From: Candidatus Zhuqueibacterota bacterium
Lineage (GTDB): Bacteria > Zhuqueibacterota > Zhuqueibacteria > Oceanimicrobiales > Oceanimicrobiaceae
Length of the DNA stretch: 64,000 nt
Direction of reading: 5' to 3'
Assembly: GCA_029261995.1 (NCBI GenBank)
Contig: JAJDAF010000058.1
Span: 62,001 to 126,000, forward strand
How positions within the stretch are numbered: the stretch's first letter is position 1; the number at the start of each line of letters is the position of its first letter. A model generated the notes under the pieces. That model had not been told where the DNA came from. It was given only the letters and a program-made list of their open reading frames with translations, and did no database searches. Of this stretch, positions 16,448 through 23,202 are shown one piece after another. The translations under genes were made by a program, and so were the position numbers.

Positions 16448-16993
16448 ATGGTACCCGTGGAAGTCTACAAATCTGAGTGGATGGCCAAGTATGGCAGTTA
16501 TGCCATACTGCTTCGTGAGATCGGCGGAGAACGGACATACCCGATCTTTGTAGACGAGTTGGACGCGCAGATGGTCAGCCTGCTCGAAGAGCAGAAGTGC
16601 TTTCTGCCGTATACCTCATCCAGGGTGTTGCATGATCTGTTGGACAGGGTTGACGTCAGCATTTGCCGCGTAGATATTTTTCGGCAGTTTCTGGGAGATG
16701 TTCTCGCCAAAATCTCGTTTCATCACAAAGGCAAACTCACGAAAATGATCTGCCAGCCGGCGCCGGCGCTCGAACTGGCTCTACGCTGCAACCTTGAGAT
16801 TCGTGTCCAGGATTGCTTGATGTATGGCGATACTGCTTCCCATCAGTCAAATGACAAGCAAGAGCTTGCTGCCCTGAAAGATGCCTTGATCCAGGCCATC
16901 AAATCTGAAGCATACGAGGACGCCGCCAGACTCCGCGATCAGATTTCGAGAATGGAAAAGCGGCAAGGCCAGGGCCACGGCGAGTCACACTAA
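16448..16993 (+). CDS. DUF151/bifunctional-nuclease-family protein with UVR motif
   Basis: Residues 1 to about 130 match the DUF151 (BFN) fold, a conserved family named for a plant protein with DNase and RNase activity; the bacterial role is not established. Residues 140-175 carry a UVR motif (AYEDAARLRDQISRME) like that in UvrB/UvrC and in Clp adaptor proteins, a helical hairpin used for protein contact. ATG 16448 is chosen over GTG 16424 because AGGAG sits seven bases before it. The gene ends the run that began with the REC gene; the space that follows holds the alanine dehydrogenase control region. Confidence 0.85.
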   Translation: MVPVEVYKSEWMAKYGSYAILLREIGGERTYPIFVDELDAQMVSLLEEQKCFLPYTSSRVLHDLLDRVDVSICRVDIFRQFLGDVLAKISFHHKGKLTKMICQPAPALELALRCNLEIRVQDCLMYGDTASHQSNDKQELAALKDALIQAIKSEAYEDAARLRDQISRMEKRQGQGHGESH

Positions 16994-17032
16994 ATCGACC
17001 TTCCCAAAAACAAGAATCCCTCCAGCCCGGTT

Positions 17033-17046
17033 TCCCACTTGTGGGA
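17033..17046. promoter_or_regulatory. Inverted repeat TCCCAC-TT-GTGGGA, possible activator site
   Basis: A perfect 6-bp inverted repeat with 2-bp centre, about 75 bp upstream of the -24 element of the sigma-54-type promoter ahead of ald, the usual distance for an NtrC-type activator site. Confidence 0.4.
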
Positions 17047-17114
17047 TGTTGACCGCTAGGTTTTCCATCACCTCGTTGCCTAAATTGTTGATTTTTCTAT
17101 TCCAGATCCCGTGA

Positions 17115-17145
17115 CCTAATCTGGCATAAGGCTTGCCGGATTAGG
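17115..17145 (+). promoter_or_regulatory. Sigma-54-type promoter inside a 12-bp hairpin, upstream of ald
   Basis: TGGCATAAGGCTTGC (17122-17136) has the RpoN GG and GC spaced by 10 bp and a TGGCA/TTGC match. The same bases sit inside a near-perfect inverted repeat: 12 nt at 17115-17126 pair with 17134-17145 (one wobble), loop of 7. Either the promoter is embedded in an operator, or a hairpin ending the upstream transcript mimics a promoter. The alanine dehydrogenase start is about 50 bp downstream. Confidence 0.6.
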
Positions 17146-17189
17146 GGTGAACGAGTTTCTGAAACGGTGATGCACTGGAGGAACCACGC

Positions 17190-18320
17190 ATGAATATCGG
17201 CATACCAAATGAAGTTTCTGCTGACGAGCGGCGAATCGCTTTAACGCCGGTTGGCGTTTATGCACTGGCCAACGAAGGACATTTGGTCTACGTCGAGCGA
17301 GGCGCCGGGGAGTCATGTGGGTTCAGCGATCGCGAATTTCAGGATGTTGGTGCGGAGATTGTTTTCTCGCACAACGAGGTTTTCCATCGCTCAGACCTAA
17401 TTGTCAAAGTACAGTCGCCAACTGAAGCGGAAAGCGAATTGCTCGATCGCGGTCAAACGATTTTTTCGTTTTTGAACCTCGGTATGGCCAAACGCTCTGT
17501 CGTGGAGCGCATGCGGGAACACGAGGTCACCGCATTGGGCTATGAGTTTGCGGAACACCCGGATGTCGGCTTGACCATCCTGACGGCCATGAGTGAGATT
17601 GCTGGAGCCCTAGCGCCTCAGATTGCGGGCAGGTATCTTGAAAGCGTGCATGGCGGTAGGGGTATTTCACTGGCGGGATTTGCAGGCATCCCTCCGGCCA
17701 ATGTGGTGATTGTTGGCGCGGGAGTGGTTGGTACAAGTGCCGCCATGGCCTTTTCGGCCGCAGGCGCTCAGGTGCTTGCCATGGACCGCGATGTCGCAAA
17801 GCTTCGGCGGATGGAGAAGGAGCAGGGCACACGGATTTCGACCTCCATTGTCACGCCGCTTCTGGTTGAACGCGCAATCCGCTTCGCTGATGTGCTGGTC
17901 GGTGCAGTTATGGTGCGTGGCCGAAAAACTCCTCACATCGTCTCGAAAAAGCTGGTTAAGGAAATGAAGCCGGGCTCCGTTATTCTGGACATTTCTATCG
18001 ATCAGGGCGGCTGCATTGAAACCAGCAGGCCGACTCGTCTGTCTAATCCGACTTTTGTGGAATCTGGTGTCATTCACTACTGCGTGCCAAACGTCACGGC
18101 GGCAGTAGCCCGCACCGCGTCGCACGCGCTCAACAATTCGGTGTTGCCCTGGGTGCTTCAGGTTGGCAAGATGGGAGTGCCATCGGCCCTGGGCCGATTT
18201 TCGTGCCTGCAGACGGGCACGTATTTACATGAGGGCAAAACTACCCTGAAATCTTTATCCGAGCTACTCGACCTCGAGCACACTGAGTTGACTCAGGGTG
18301 AAGGGGGCCTCCGTGCTTGA
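17190..18320 (+). CDS. ald: Alanine dehydrogenase
   Basis: Interconverts L-alanine and pyruvate plus ammonia with NAD(H). The 376 residues show the family N-terminus MNIGIPNEVSADERRIALTP, the substrate-binding region (Lys in LIVKVQSP), YEFAE, and the NAD-binding Rossmann motif VVIVGAGVVGTSAAMA near residue 170, followed by Asp in AMDRD. Near the end KMGVPSAL fits the AlaDH/PNT N and C pattern. Length is normal. The ribosome binding site GGAGG is eight bases ahead of the ATG. The upstream control region is sigma-54-like, so nitrogen or carbon control is plausible. The CoA-transferase gene follows after 115 bp. Confidence 0.94.
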   Translation: MNIGIPNEVSADERRIALTPVGVYALANEGHLVYVERGAGESCGFSDREFQDVGAEIVFSHNEVFHRSDLIVKVQSPTEAESELLDRGQTIFSFLNLGMAKRSVVERMREHEVTALGYEFAEHPDVGLTILTAMSEIAGALAPQIAGRYLESVHGGRGISLAGFAGIPPANVVIVGAGVVGTSAAMAFSAAGAQVLAMDRDVAKLRRMEKEQGTRISTSIVTPLLVERAIRFADVLVGAVMVRGRKTPHIVSKKLVKEMKPGSVILDISIDQGGCIETSRPTRLSNPTFVESGVIHYCVPNVTAAVARTASHALNNSVLPWVLQVGKMGVPSALGRFSCLQTGTYLHEGKTTLKSLSELLDLEHTELTQGEGGLRA

Positions 18321-18435
18321 AAGGGACCGTTCTGTATGCAGTACATTTGGCTGGCCGATGATGGCCCAAGATTTTGGAGTCTGCGAGCGGTCGTAAACAA
18401 GCGAGTGCTTACAACAAGAAGGAGAATCGCAGAGC

Positions 18436-19731
18436 ATGAGATGGCTCGAGGATTATAAAAGCAAAGTAGTGACCGCGGAAGAGGCGGCTGCTGTGGTCAA
18501 AAGTGACGACAGGTTGTACAGCTCCGGAAATGCGGCGACTCCGTACGTGATCTTGAATGCACTCGCAAATCGCTACCAGGAGTTGCAGGACGTCGATGTT
18601 TTTCATCTGCTCCTGATGGGCGATGACCCCTTGTCCCGGCCGGAGATGAATGGCCATTTTCGCCACAAATCTCTGTTTGTCGGTCCGGCCGACCGGCAGG
18701 CCGTCAATGAGGGGCGCGCTGATTATTTTCCAATTTTTCTGTATGAAATCCCGCAGCTTTTCCGCGAGCAAATTCAGCTCGATGTGACCGTAATTCAAAC
18801 CTCGCCGCCAGATGACCACGGTTTCCTGTCACTTGGCCTCGAAACCGCGGCTTCGAAAGCTGCTGCCGAAACGGCCCACCTCGTCATTGCTCAGGTGAAT
18901 GACAAGATGCCGCGCTCTCTGGGCGATTGCTTTCTGCATATCTCGCAGGTCGATAAAATCGTCGAGGTCTCTGCTGACTTGCCAACCCTGGAACCGCGCG
19001 AGGCGACTGCGGTCGAGCGGCAGATAGCCCAGAATATCATGCCGATGATCGAAGATCGCTCCACCCTGCAGTTGGGGATTGGTGGTATTCCGGACGCAGT
19101 GTTGGCTTTGCTGAGCGATCGCAAGGATCTCGGAATCCACACCGAAATGGTTTCTGACGGTGTCATGCACGCGGTGGAGAAGGGTGTGGTGACCAACAAA
19201 TACAAGACGCTCCACCCGGGGAAAGTGGTAGCGACATTTGCATTAGGTAGCACCGAACTGTATGAGTATATCCACAACAATCCATTGTTCGAACTGCGCC
19301 AGGTCGACTACACCAACGACCCCTTTGTCGTGGCACAGAATGAAGGCATTGTCGCTATCAATTCCGCCGTCGAGGTCGATCTGACCGGGCAGGTCTGCTC
19401 CGACTCGATTGGATACAAAATCTATTCAGGCTTTGGTGGGCAGGTAGATTTCATTCGGGGCGCCGCCCGTGCAAAAGGCGGCAAGCCGATCATTGCGATT
19501 CCGGCGACGGCCAAGCGGGGCGAAGTGTCGCGCATCGTGCCGCACCTGAAAGAGGGCGCCGGTGTGGTGACCAGCCGTGGCGACGTTCACTATGTGGTCA
19601 CGGAATTCGGGATTGCCTACCTGCATGGCAAGAGTTTGCGCCGCCGGGCAGAAGCGCTTATCTCAATTGCCCATCCTGATTTCCGGTCAGAGTTGGAGGC
19701 GTTCGCACGGGAAAGACGACTCATCTCTTAG
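18436..19731 (+). CDS. Acetyl-CoA hydrolase/transferase family CoA-transferase
   Basis: Moves CoA between carboxylic acids, as in 4-hydroxybutyrate or succinate CoA-transferases. The 431-residue protein has the two-lobed CoA-transferase layout: N-terminal GNAATPYVIL, LGIGGIPDAVL and GIHTEMVSDGV, whose Glu is at the position of the catalytic glutamate, then SGFGGQVDFIRGA and VTEFGIAYLHGKSL near the end. It closely fits the Cat2/AbfT group, but the acid used cannot be told from sequence; acetate, propionate, butyrate or 4-hydroxybutyrate are possible. AAGGAG precedes the ATG. Its position between alanine dehydrogenase and the stress/CoA-binding genes fits organic-acid fermentation or uptake. 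Confidence 0.9.
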   Translation: MRWLEDYKSKVVTAEEAAAVVKSDDRLYSSGNAATPYVILNALANRYQELQDVDVFHLLLMGDDPLSRPEMNGHFRHKSLFVGPADRQAVNEGRADYFPIFLYEIPQLFREQIQLDVTVIQTSPPDDHGFLSLGLETAASKAAAETAHLVIAQVNDKMPRSLGDCFLHISQVDKIVEVSADLPTLEPREATAVERQIAQNIMPMIEDRSTLQLGIGGIPDAVLALLSDRKDLGIHTEMVSDGVMHAVEKGVVTNKYKTLHPGKVVATFALGSTELYEYIHNNPLFELRQVDYTNDPFVVAQNEGIVAINSAVEVDLTGQVCSDSIGYKIYSGFGGQVDFIRGAARAKGGKPIIAIPATAKRGEVSRIVPHLKEGAGVVTSRGDVHYVVTEFGIAYLHGKSLRRRAEALISIAHPDFRSELEAFARERRLIS

Positions 19732-19798
19732 CCGGGTCGGGTCGATGTGCTGCTCTTTCAGGGTGCCCGACTGCTCTTAAATGGAAAGACGGTAAACG

Positions 19799-20713
19799 AT
19801 GAAGATCTTCAAGAAGATTTTGTGCCCGGTGGATTTTTCCAAAGCGTCGCTGCATGCGCTCGCTTATGCCCGGGCCTTTGCTGAGATGTTCGATTCCGAG
19901 CTTGTTCTGTTGCACGTTTCACCCAACATAACCGAGGCCTACTCTGCCTTGCTGCCGGATTTCCCAACACAAGGGTTGCACAAGGAAGAAGATCTCGCGG
20001 AACAGTTTAACGAGTTTGCCGACGATTGGAGCGGCAAACTCAGGAAGGTAATTCGCGCCGGCACGCCATACATTGAAATACTCGAGTACGCGAAAGAACA
20101 GGACTTCGATCTCATCCTCATAGGCGCCAAGGGCCATACAAATTTCGAGCGGCTGTTTATGGGCGCAACCGGTGAAAAAGTGACCAGGTTCGCTGATCGA
20201 CCTGTTTTGACTGTGCATGAAAAGCCTGGCGGATTGCCGATCCGACGCATCCTGGTCCCCATTGATTTTTCGCCGCTCGCCTACGCCATCCTGCCGCTGG
20301 TGGCAGCCTTGGCCAAAGCGTTTGACGCGGAAATAGACCTGTTGCACATCGTCGAAATGGGAGACCATTCGCAAAGCGAAGCGCAGGCCAGAGAGTATGA
20401 ATATTTCGAAAATGTCAAGGAAGCGCTGGCGGGACAGTGGGAGTTGCCGGATGAATTCAATCGCATCAAGACGCACAAGTTTGTTCGCCATCATATTGGG
20501 TCGGCGGGCTATGGCATTCTTTCGTTTGCACAGGATTGGGACGCAGACCTGATAGCCATGGCCTCTCACGGCAGGACCGGCCTGTCCAAGGTTTTGCTTG
20601 GCAGCGTTACCGAGAAAGTCATCAGAATCGCGCCTTATCCGGTTCTGTCTATCCGGGTGAAAACCAGCGATAAGAAGGCAGAGGGTGAAGATGCTCAAAC
20701 AAAGCGTCGCTGA
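19799..20713 (+). CDS. Tandem universal stress protein (two UspA domains)
   Basis: Two UspA domains in one 304-residue chain: residues 1-145 begin FKKILCPVDFSKAS and residues 150-290 begin IRRILVPIDFSPLA. Both carry the ATP-binding loop G-x2-G-x9-G-S/T: GAKGHTNFERLFMGAT and SHGRTGLSKVLLGS. Tandem Usp proteins are cytoplasmic and rise in growth arrest, hypoxia or energy stress in other bacteria. The gene overlaps the CoA-binding gene by 23 bp, so the two are translationally coupled. Confidence 0.93.
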   Translation: MKIFKKILCPVDFSKASLHALAYARAFAEMFDSELVLLHVSPNITEAYSALLPDFPTQGLHKEEDLAEQFNEFADDWSGKLRKVIRAGTPYIEILEYAKEQDFDLILIGAKGHTNFERLFMGATGEKVTRFADRPVLTVHEKPGGLPIRRILVPIDFSPLAYAILPLVAALAKAFDAEIDLLHIVEMGDHSQSEAQAREYEYFENVKEALAGQWELPDEFNRIKTHKFVRHHIGSAGYGILSFAQDWDADLIAMASHGRTGLSKVLLGSVTEKVIRIAPYPVLSIRVKTSDKKAEGEDAQTKRR

Positions 20714-21155
20714 TTTCTTATCTCAGAAGCGGATCGCCGTTGCCGGCGTATCTCGCAATGCCGCCGGCAAAGCGGCGAACGCGATTTACGACAAACTCAG
20801 GCAGTCCGGATATGAAGTGTTCGCTGTCAATCCGAACACGGTCTCCATCCAGGGTTCGCCCTGTTTTCCCGATTTGCAGAGCCTGCCCGAGAAGGTCGAT
20901 GGCGTTGTTATCGTGACCAGGCCTGCCGCAACGCTCTCGCTGGTCAAAGCGTGCATCCGGCAGGGCATACCTAGAGTATGGATGCACCGGTCTTTTGGAC
21001 CCGGCAGCGTTTCTGAAGAAGCAGTCGCCCTGGCCGAGGAAAATGGTCTGACCGTCATTGCCGGCGGTTGCCCGATGATGTTCTGCAAGCCTGTAGATGT
21101 TCCGCATAGGTGTATGCGGTGGTTTCTGACCCTGGCACGCAAGCTGCCAGACTGA
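20691..21155 (+). CDS. CoA-binding protein (YccU-like)
   Basis: A 154-residue single-domain Rossmann protein of the CoA-binding family that includes E. coli YccU and the N-terminal half of succinyl-CoA synthetase alpha/ADP-forming acyl-CoA synthetases. Visible are the nucleotide loop IAVAGVSRNAAGKAAN, VNPNTVSIQG, VVIVTRPAAT and the terminal GGCPMMFCKP. No catalytic His domain is present, so it is not an enzyme of the synthetase type; it may bind CoA as a sensor or thiol partner. ATG 20691 is chosen because GAGG lies six bases upstream; GTG 20685 is too close. A sigma-54-type promoter lies inside its last codons. Confidence 0.88.
   Translation: MLKQSVADFLSQKRIAVAGVSRNAAGKAANAIYDKLRQSGYEVFAVNPNTVSIQGSPCFPDLQSLPEKVDGVVIVTRPAATLSLVKACIRQGIPRVWMHRSFGPGSVSEEAVALAEENGLTVIAGGCPMMFCKPVDVPHRCMRWFLTLARKLPD
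21133..21147 (+). promoter_or_regulatory. Sigma-54-type promoter for the cytochrome lipoprotein gene
   Basis: TGGCACGCAAGCTGC matches the RpoN -24 box TGGCACG perfectly and the -12 box as CTGC instead of TTGC, with GG (21134-21135) and GC (21146-21147) 10 bp apart. It lies within the 3' end of the CoA-binding gene, about 36 bp before the next ATG. Being inside coding sequence weakens the call. Confidence 0.5.
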
Positions 21156-21182
21156 TTGAGTTCATCAAACGCTGGAGGAATT

Positions 21183-21743
21183 ATGCGCAATAAACTACTC
21201 CTGACCGCTGTTGTCCTGTGCTTGGTTGCTGCAGTTTTGAGTTGTGGTCCTGCGAACACTGATGAACAGGAAAAGAGCCGGCACTCACAACTTGTCGCGC
21301 AGGGCAAGGATGTCTTTGTAAAACACCAGTGCGACCGGTGCCACTACATTGGCGACGAAGAAGTGGAATCGGAAGCACCTGATTTAACGGATCCACTTCT
21401 GGCCAACGACAGCCTGTTCATCATAGCTCACCTGAAGTTTGTGGAGGCCTCTCAAATGCCGCCCCTGCAACTGACTGAGCAGGAGAACCATCAGCTCAGC
21501 TATTTTATTTCGCACCTGCACGCTGCAAAACAACCGCCGCTTGAGGTGGAGGCAGACAACATCTGTTCTGTCTGTTACGCGCCGGTTTCGATGCAAAAGG
21601 CGAAACAGCGTGATCTCTTTGTCAAGTTCGTGGGACGTTCTTTCTATTTTGAGTGCGAGGCGTGCAAGACGACATTTAAGAAGGCGCCAGAAGCGTTTAT
21701 CGAGATGTTGCGTCGCTATGAAATCGCGGCTCGCGAGAATTGA
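21183..21743 (+). CDS. Monohaem cytochrome c lipoprotein with C-terminal YHS/TRASH-like domain
   Basis: A lipoprotein signal ends at the lipobox AAVLSC (Cys21). One haem-binding site, CDRCH at residues 50-54, and a likely axial Met in SQMPPLQ define a small class I cytochrome c domain (about 35-110). From about residue 120 a second cysteine unit follows: CSVC, then FYFECEACKTTF and KAPEAFI, which resembles YHS/TRASH metal-binding modules. The combination suggests an envelope electron carrier that also binds a metal such as copper or iron. 186 residues; GGAGG lies four bases before the ATG. It follows the CoA-binding gene by 27 bp, and a radical SAM gene follows by 26 bp. Confidence 0.85.
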   Translation: MRNKLLLTAVVLCLVAAVLSCGPANTDEQEKSRHSQLVAQGKDVFVKHQCDRCHYIGDEEVESEAPDLTDPLLANDSLFIIAHLKFVEASQMPPLQLTEQENHQLSYFISHLHAAKQPPLEVEADNICSVCYAPVSMQKAKQRDLFVKFVGRSFYFECEACKTTFKKAPEAFIEMLRRYEIAAREN

Positions 21744-21769
21744 TCCGGCCCTAATTTCCGAAAGGAATC

Positions 21770-23047
21770 ATGAAGTGCGAACTGCTTGCGCCGAGCAGGG
21801 GAAAGGCGGGAGACGACCACGTTTTCATCAACCTGAAACGGCACGCAATTTCGGTTGCGATCAACACGTTCACGGTTTACACCTTTGATCTGCGCGGCCG
21901 CCTGATGACGGCGGTTCGTGACCGACACACTTTTCGTCGCAGCCTCGACAATCGGGTCATGGAAAAGTGGTCGATCGTGAATGGCGGTGGCCGCCGCCGC
22001 TTGCGGATCTGGCTTGACCGTAGTGCGAGTAAGGCCCTCGTCGATTCGATTATTCAGCAGGTCAGGACGCTCCACCGAGCCGTCGAGCGAGGCCAGGTGC
22101 AGCCTTACAGCGGCACTGATCTTCCCCGAGAATCCGAAGTTCAAGACCTTCTGGATGGCCTGGCAAAAATTCTACACTACGACTTTCAGGCTCTGGAAGC
22201 AGATGCGGAAGTCTTCCGCTCCATCTATCGTCCAGTTGGCATTCTGCCGCCGGATTTGTATTTGTCGCTGGTTCTACAAGCGACTGAGGGCTGCTCCTAC
22301 AACCGGTGCAGCTTCTGCGATTTCTACAAGAGTCAGTCTTTCCGGGTGAAGTCGCCGCCTGAGTTCCGGCGTCATATCCGGGAGGTCATTTCGTGGTTTG
22401 GTCCAGCCCTGAGATTGCGCAGATCAGTGTTTCTCGGAGAGGCGAACGCCCTCGACCTGGCAATGGCAAAATTGCTGCCTCTGTTGCGGATTGCGGCCTC
22501 CGAGATCGCTGCGACACGCGAGAAGACTTCGAGTGGTCACTGCCTCGACGGTTTCTATGGATTCATGTCTGGGTTCGGTAGCCGCAAGTCAGGAGATGAT
22601 TTCGAAGAATTGCGGGCAGGAGGCATGCGCCGGATCTACATCGGACTGGAGAGCGGCAGTCCGGACCTGCTTTCGTTCCTGAATAAACCGACAGCCGTTG
22701 AACGTATCCTTGAACTCGTGGCAGGATGCCGGCAAGCAGATATCGGAGTCGGCGTTATCGTTCTCCTTGGCGCTGGAGGCACACGCTTTCAGGCCAGCCA
22801 CATCCGGGACACGGTTGCGGCGGTAAGGGAAATGAAGCTTGGTGGTGGCGATATGATTTACTTTTCGCCAGTCCTCGAAGAGGCTGGCGCCGCCTATCTG
22901 CAGAAGATGGTTGATGAAGAAATCACCCCGCTGACGCCGAGCGACATCCTCGACCAAAAGCGCGAGATGCTGGCTGGAATGCTGGTCGCGACGGACCGGA
23001 CTGGCCCAAAAGTGGCGACTTATGATATTGACGAGTTTATTTATTGA
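21770..23047 (+). CDS. Radical SAM protein with CX4CX2C motif
   Basis: A 425-residue radical SAM enzyme of unknown substrate. The cluster motif near residue 180 is CSYNRCSFCDFY: the first two Cys are four residues apart, a spacing found in a known subgroup of radical SAM proteins with C-x4-C-x2-C. Downstream, FLGEAN stands in the GGE region and RIYIGLESGSPDLL is the typical barrel strand of Elp3/MiaB/NifB-like members. About 150 N-terminal residues have no obvious family. AAAGGA lies seven bases before the ATG. Tight spacing behind the cytochrome lipoprotein suggests cotranscription and perhaps a maturation role, which is a guess. Confidence 0.82.
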   Translation: MKCELLAPSRGKAGDDHVFINLKRHAISVAINTFTVYTFDLRGRLMTAVRDRHTFRRSLDNRVMEKWSIVNGGGRRRLRIWLDRSASKALVDSIIQQVRTLHRAVERGQVQPYSGTDLPRESEVQDLLDGLAKILHYDFQALEADAEVFRSIYRPVGILPPDLYLSLVLQATEGCSYNRCSFCDFYKSQSFRVKSPPEFRRHIREVISWFGPALRLRRSVFLGEANALDLAMAKLLPLLRIAASEIAATREKTSSGHCLDGFYGFMSGFGSRKSGDDFEELRAGGMRRIYIGLESGSPDLLSFLNKPTAVERILELVAGCRQADIGVGVIVLLGAGGTRFQASHIRDTVAAVREMKLGGGDMIYFSPVLEEAGAAYLQKMVDEEITPLTPSDILDQKREMLAGMLVATDRTGPKVATYDIDEFIY

Positions 23048-23202
23048 CAACCGGCGAGTTAGGGTTGACTTTGATGTGATTCTTTTGATCTTTGAGACGT
23101 TGTACCTTCAGGAAGCGCTTGGTCAGCTTCCGTGCCGGGTGAGCCGGTAATTTCGAGCCAGCGAGTTCTGACTCAAACCAAACATCAATTGGAGCGGGAT
23201 TA

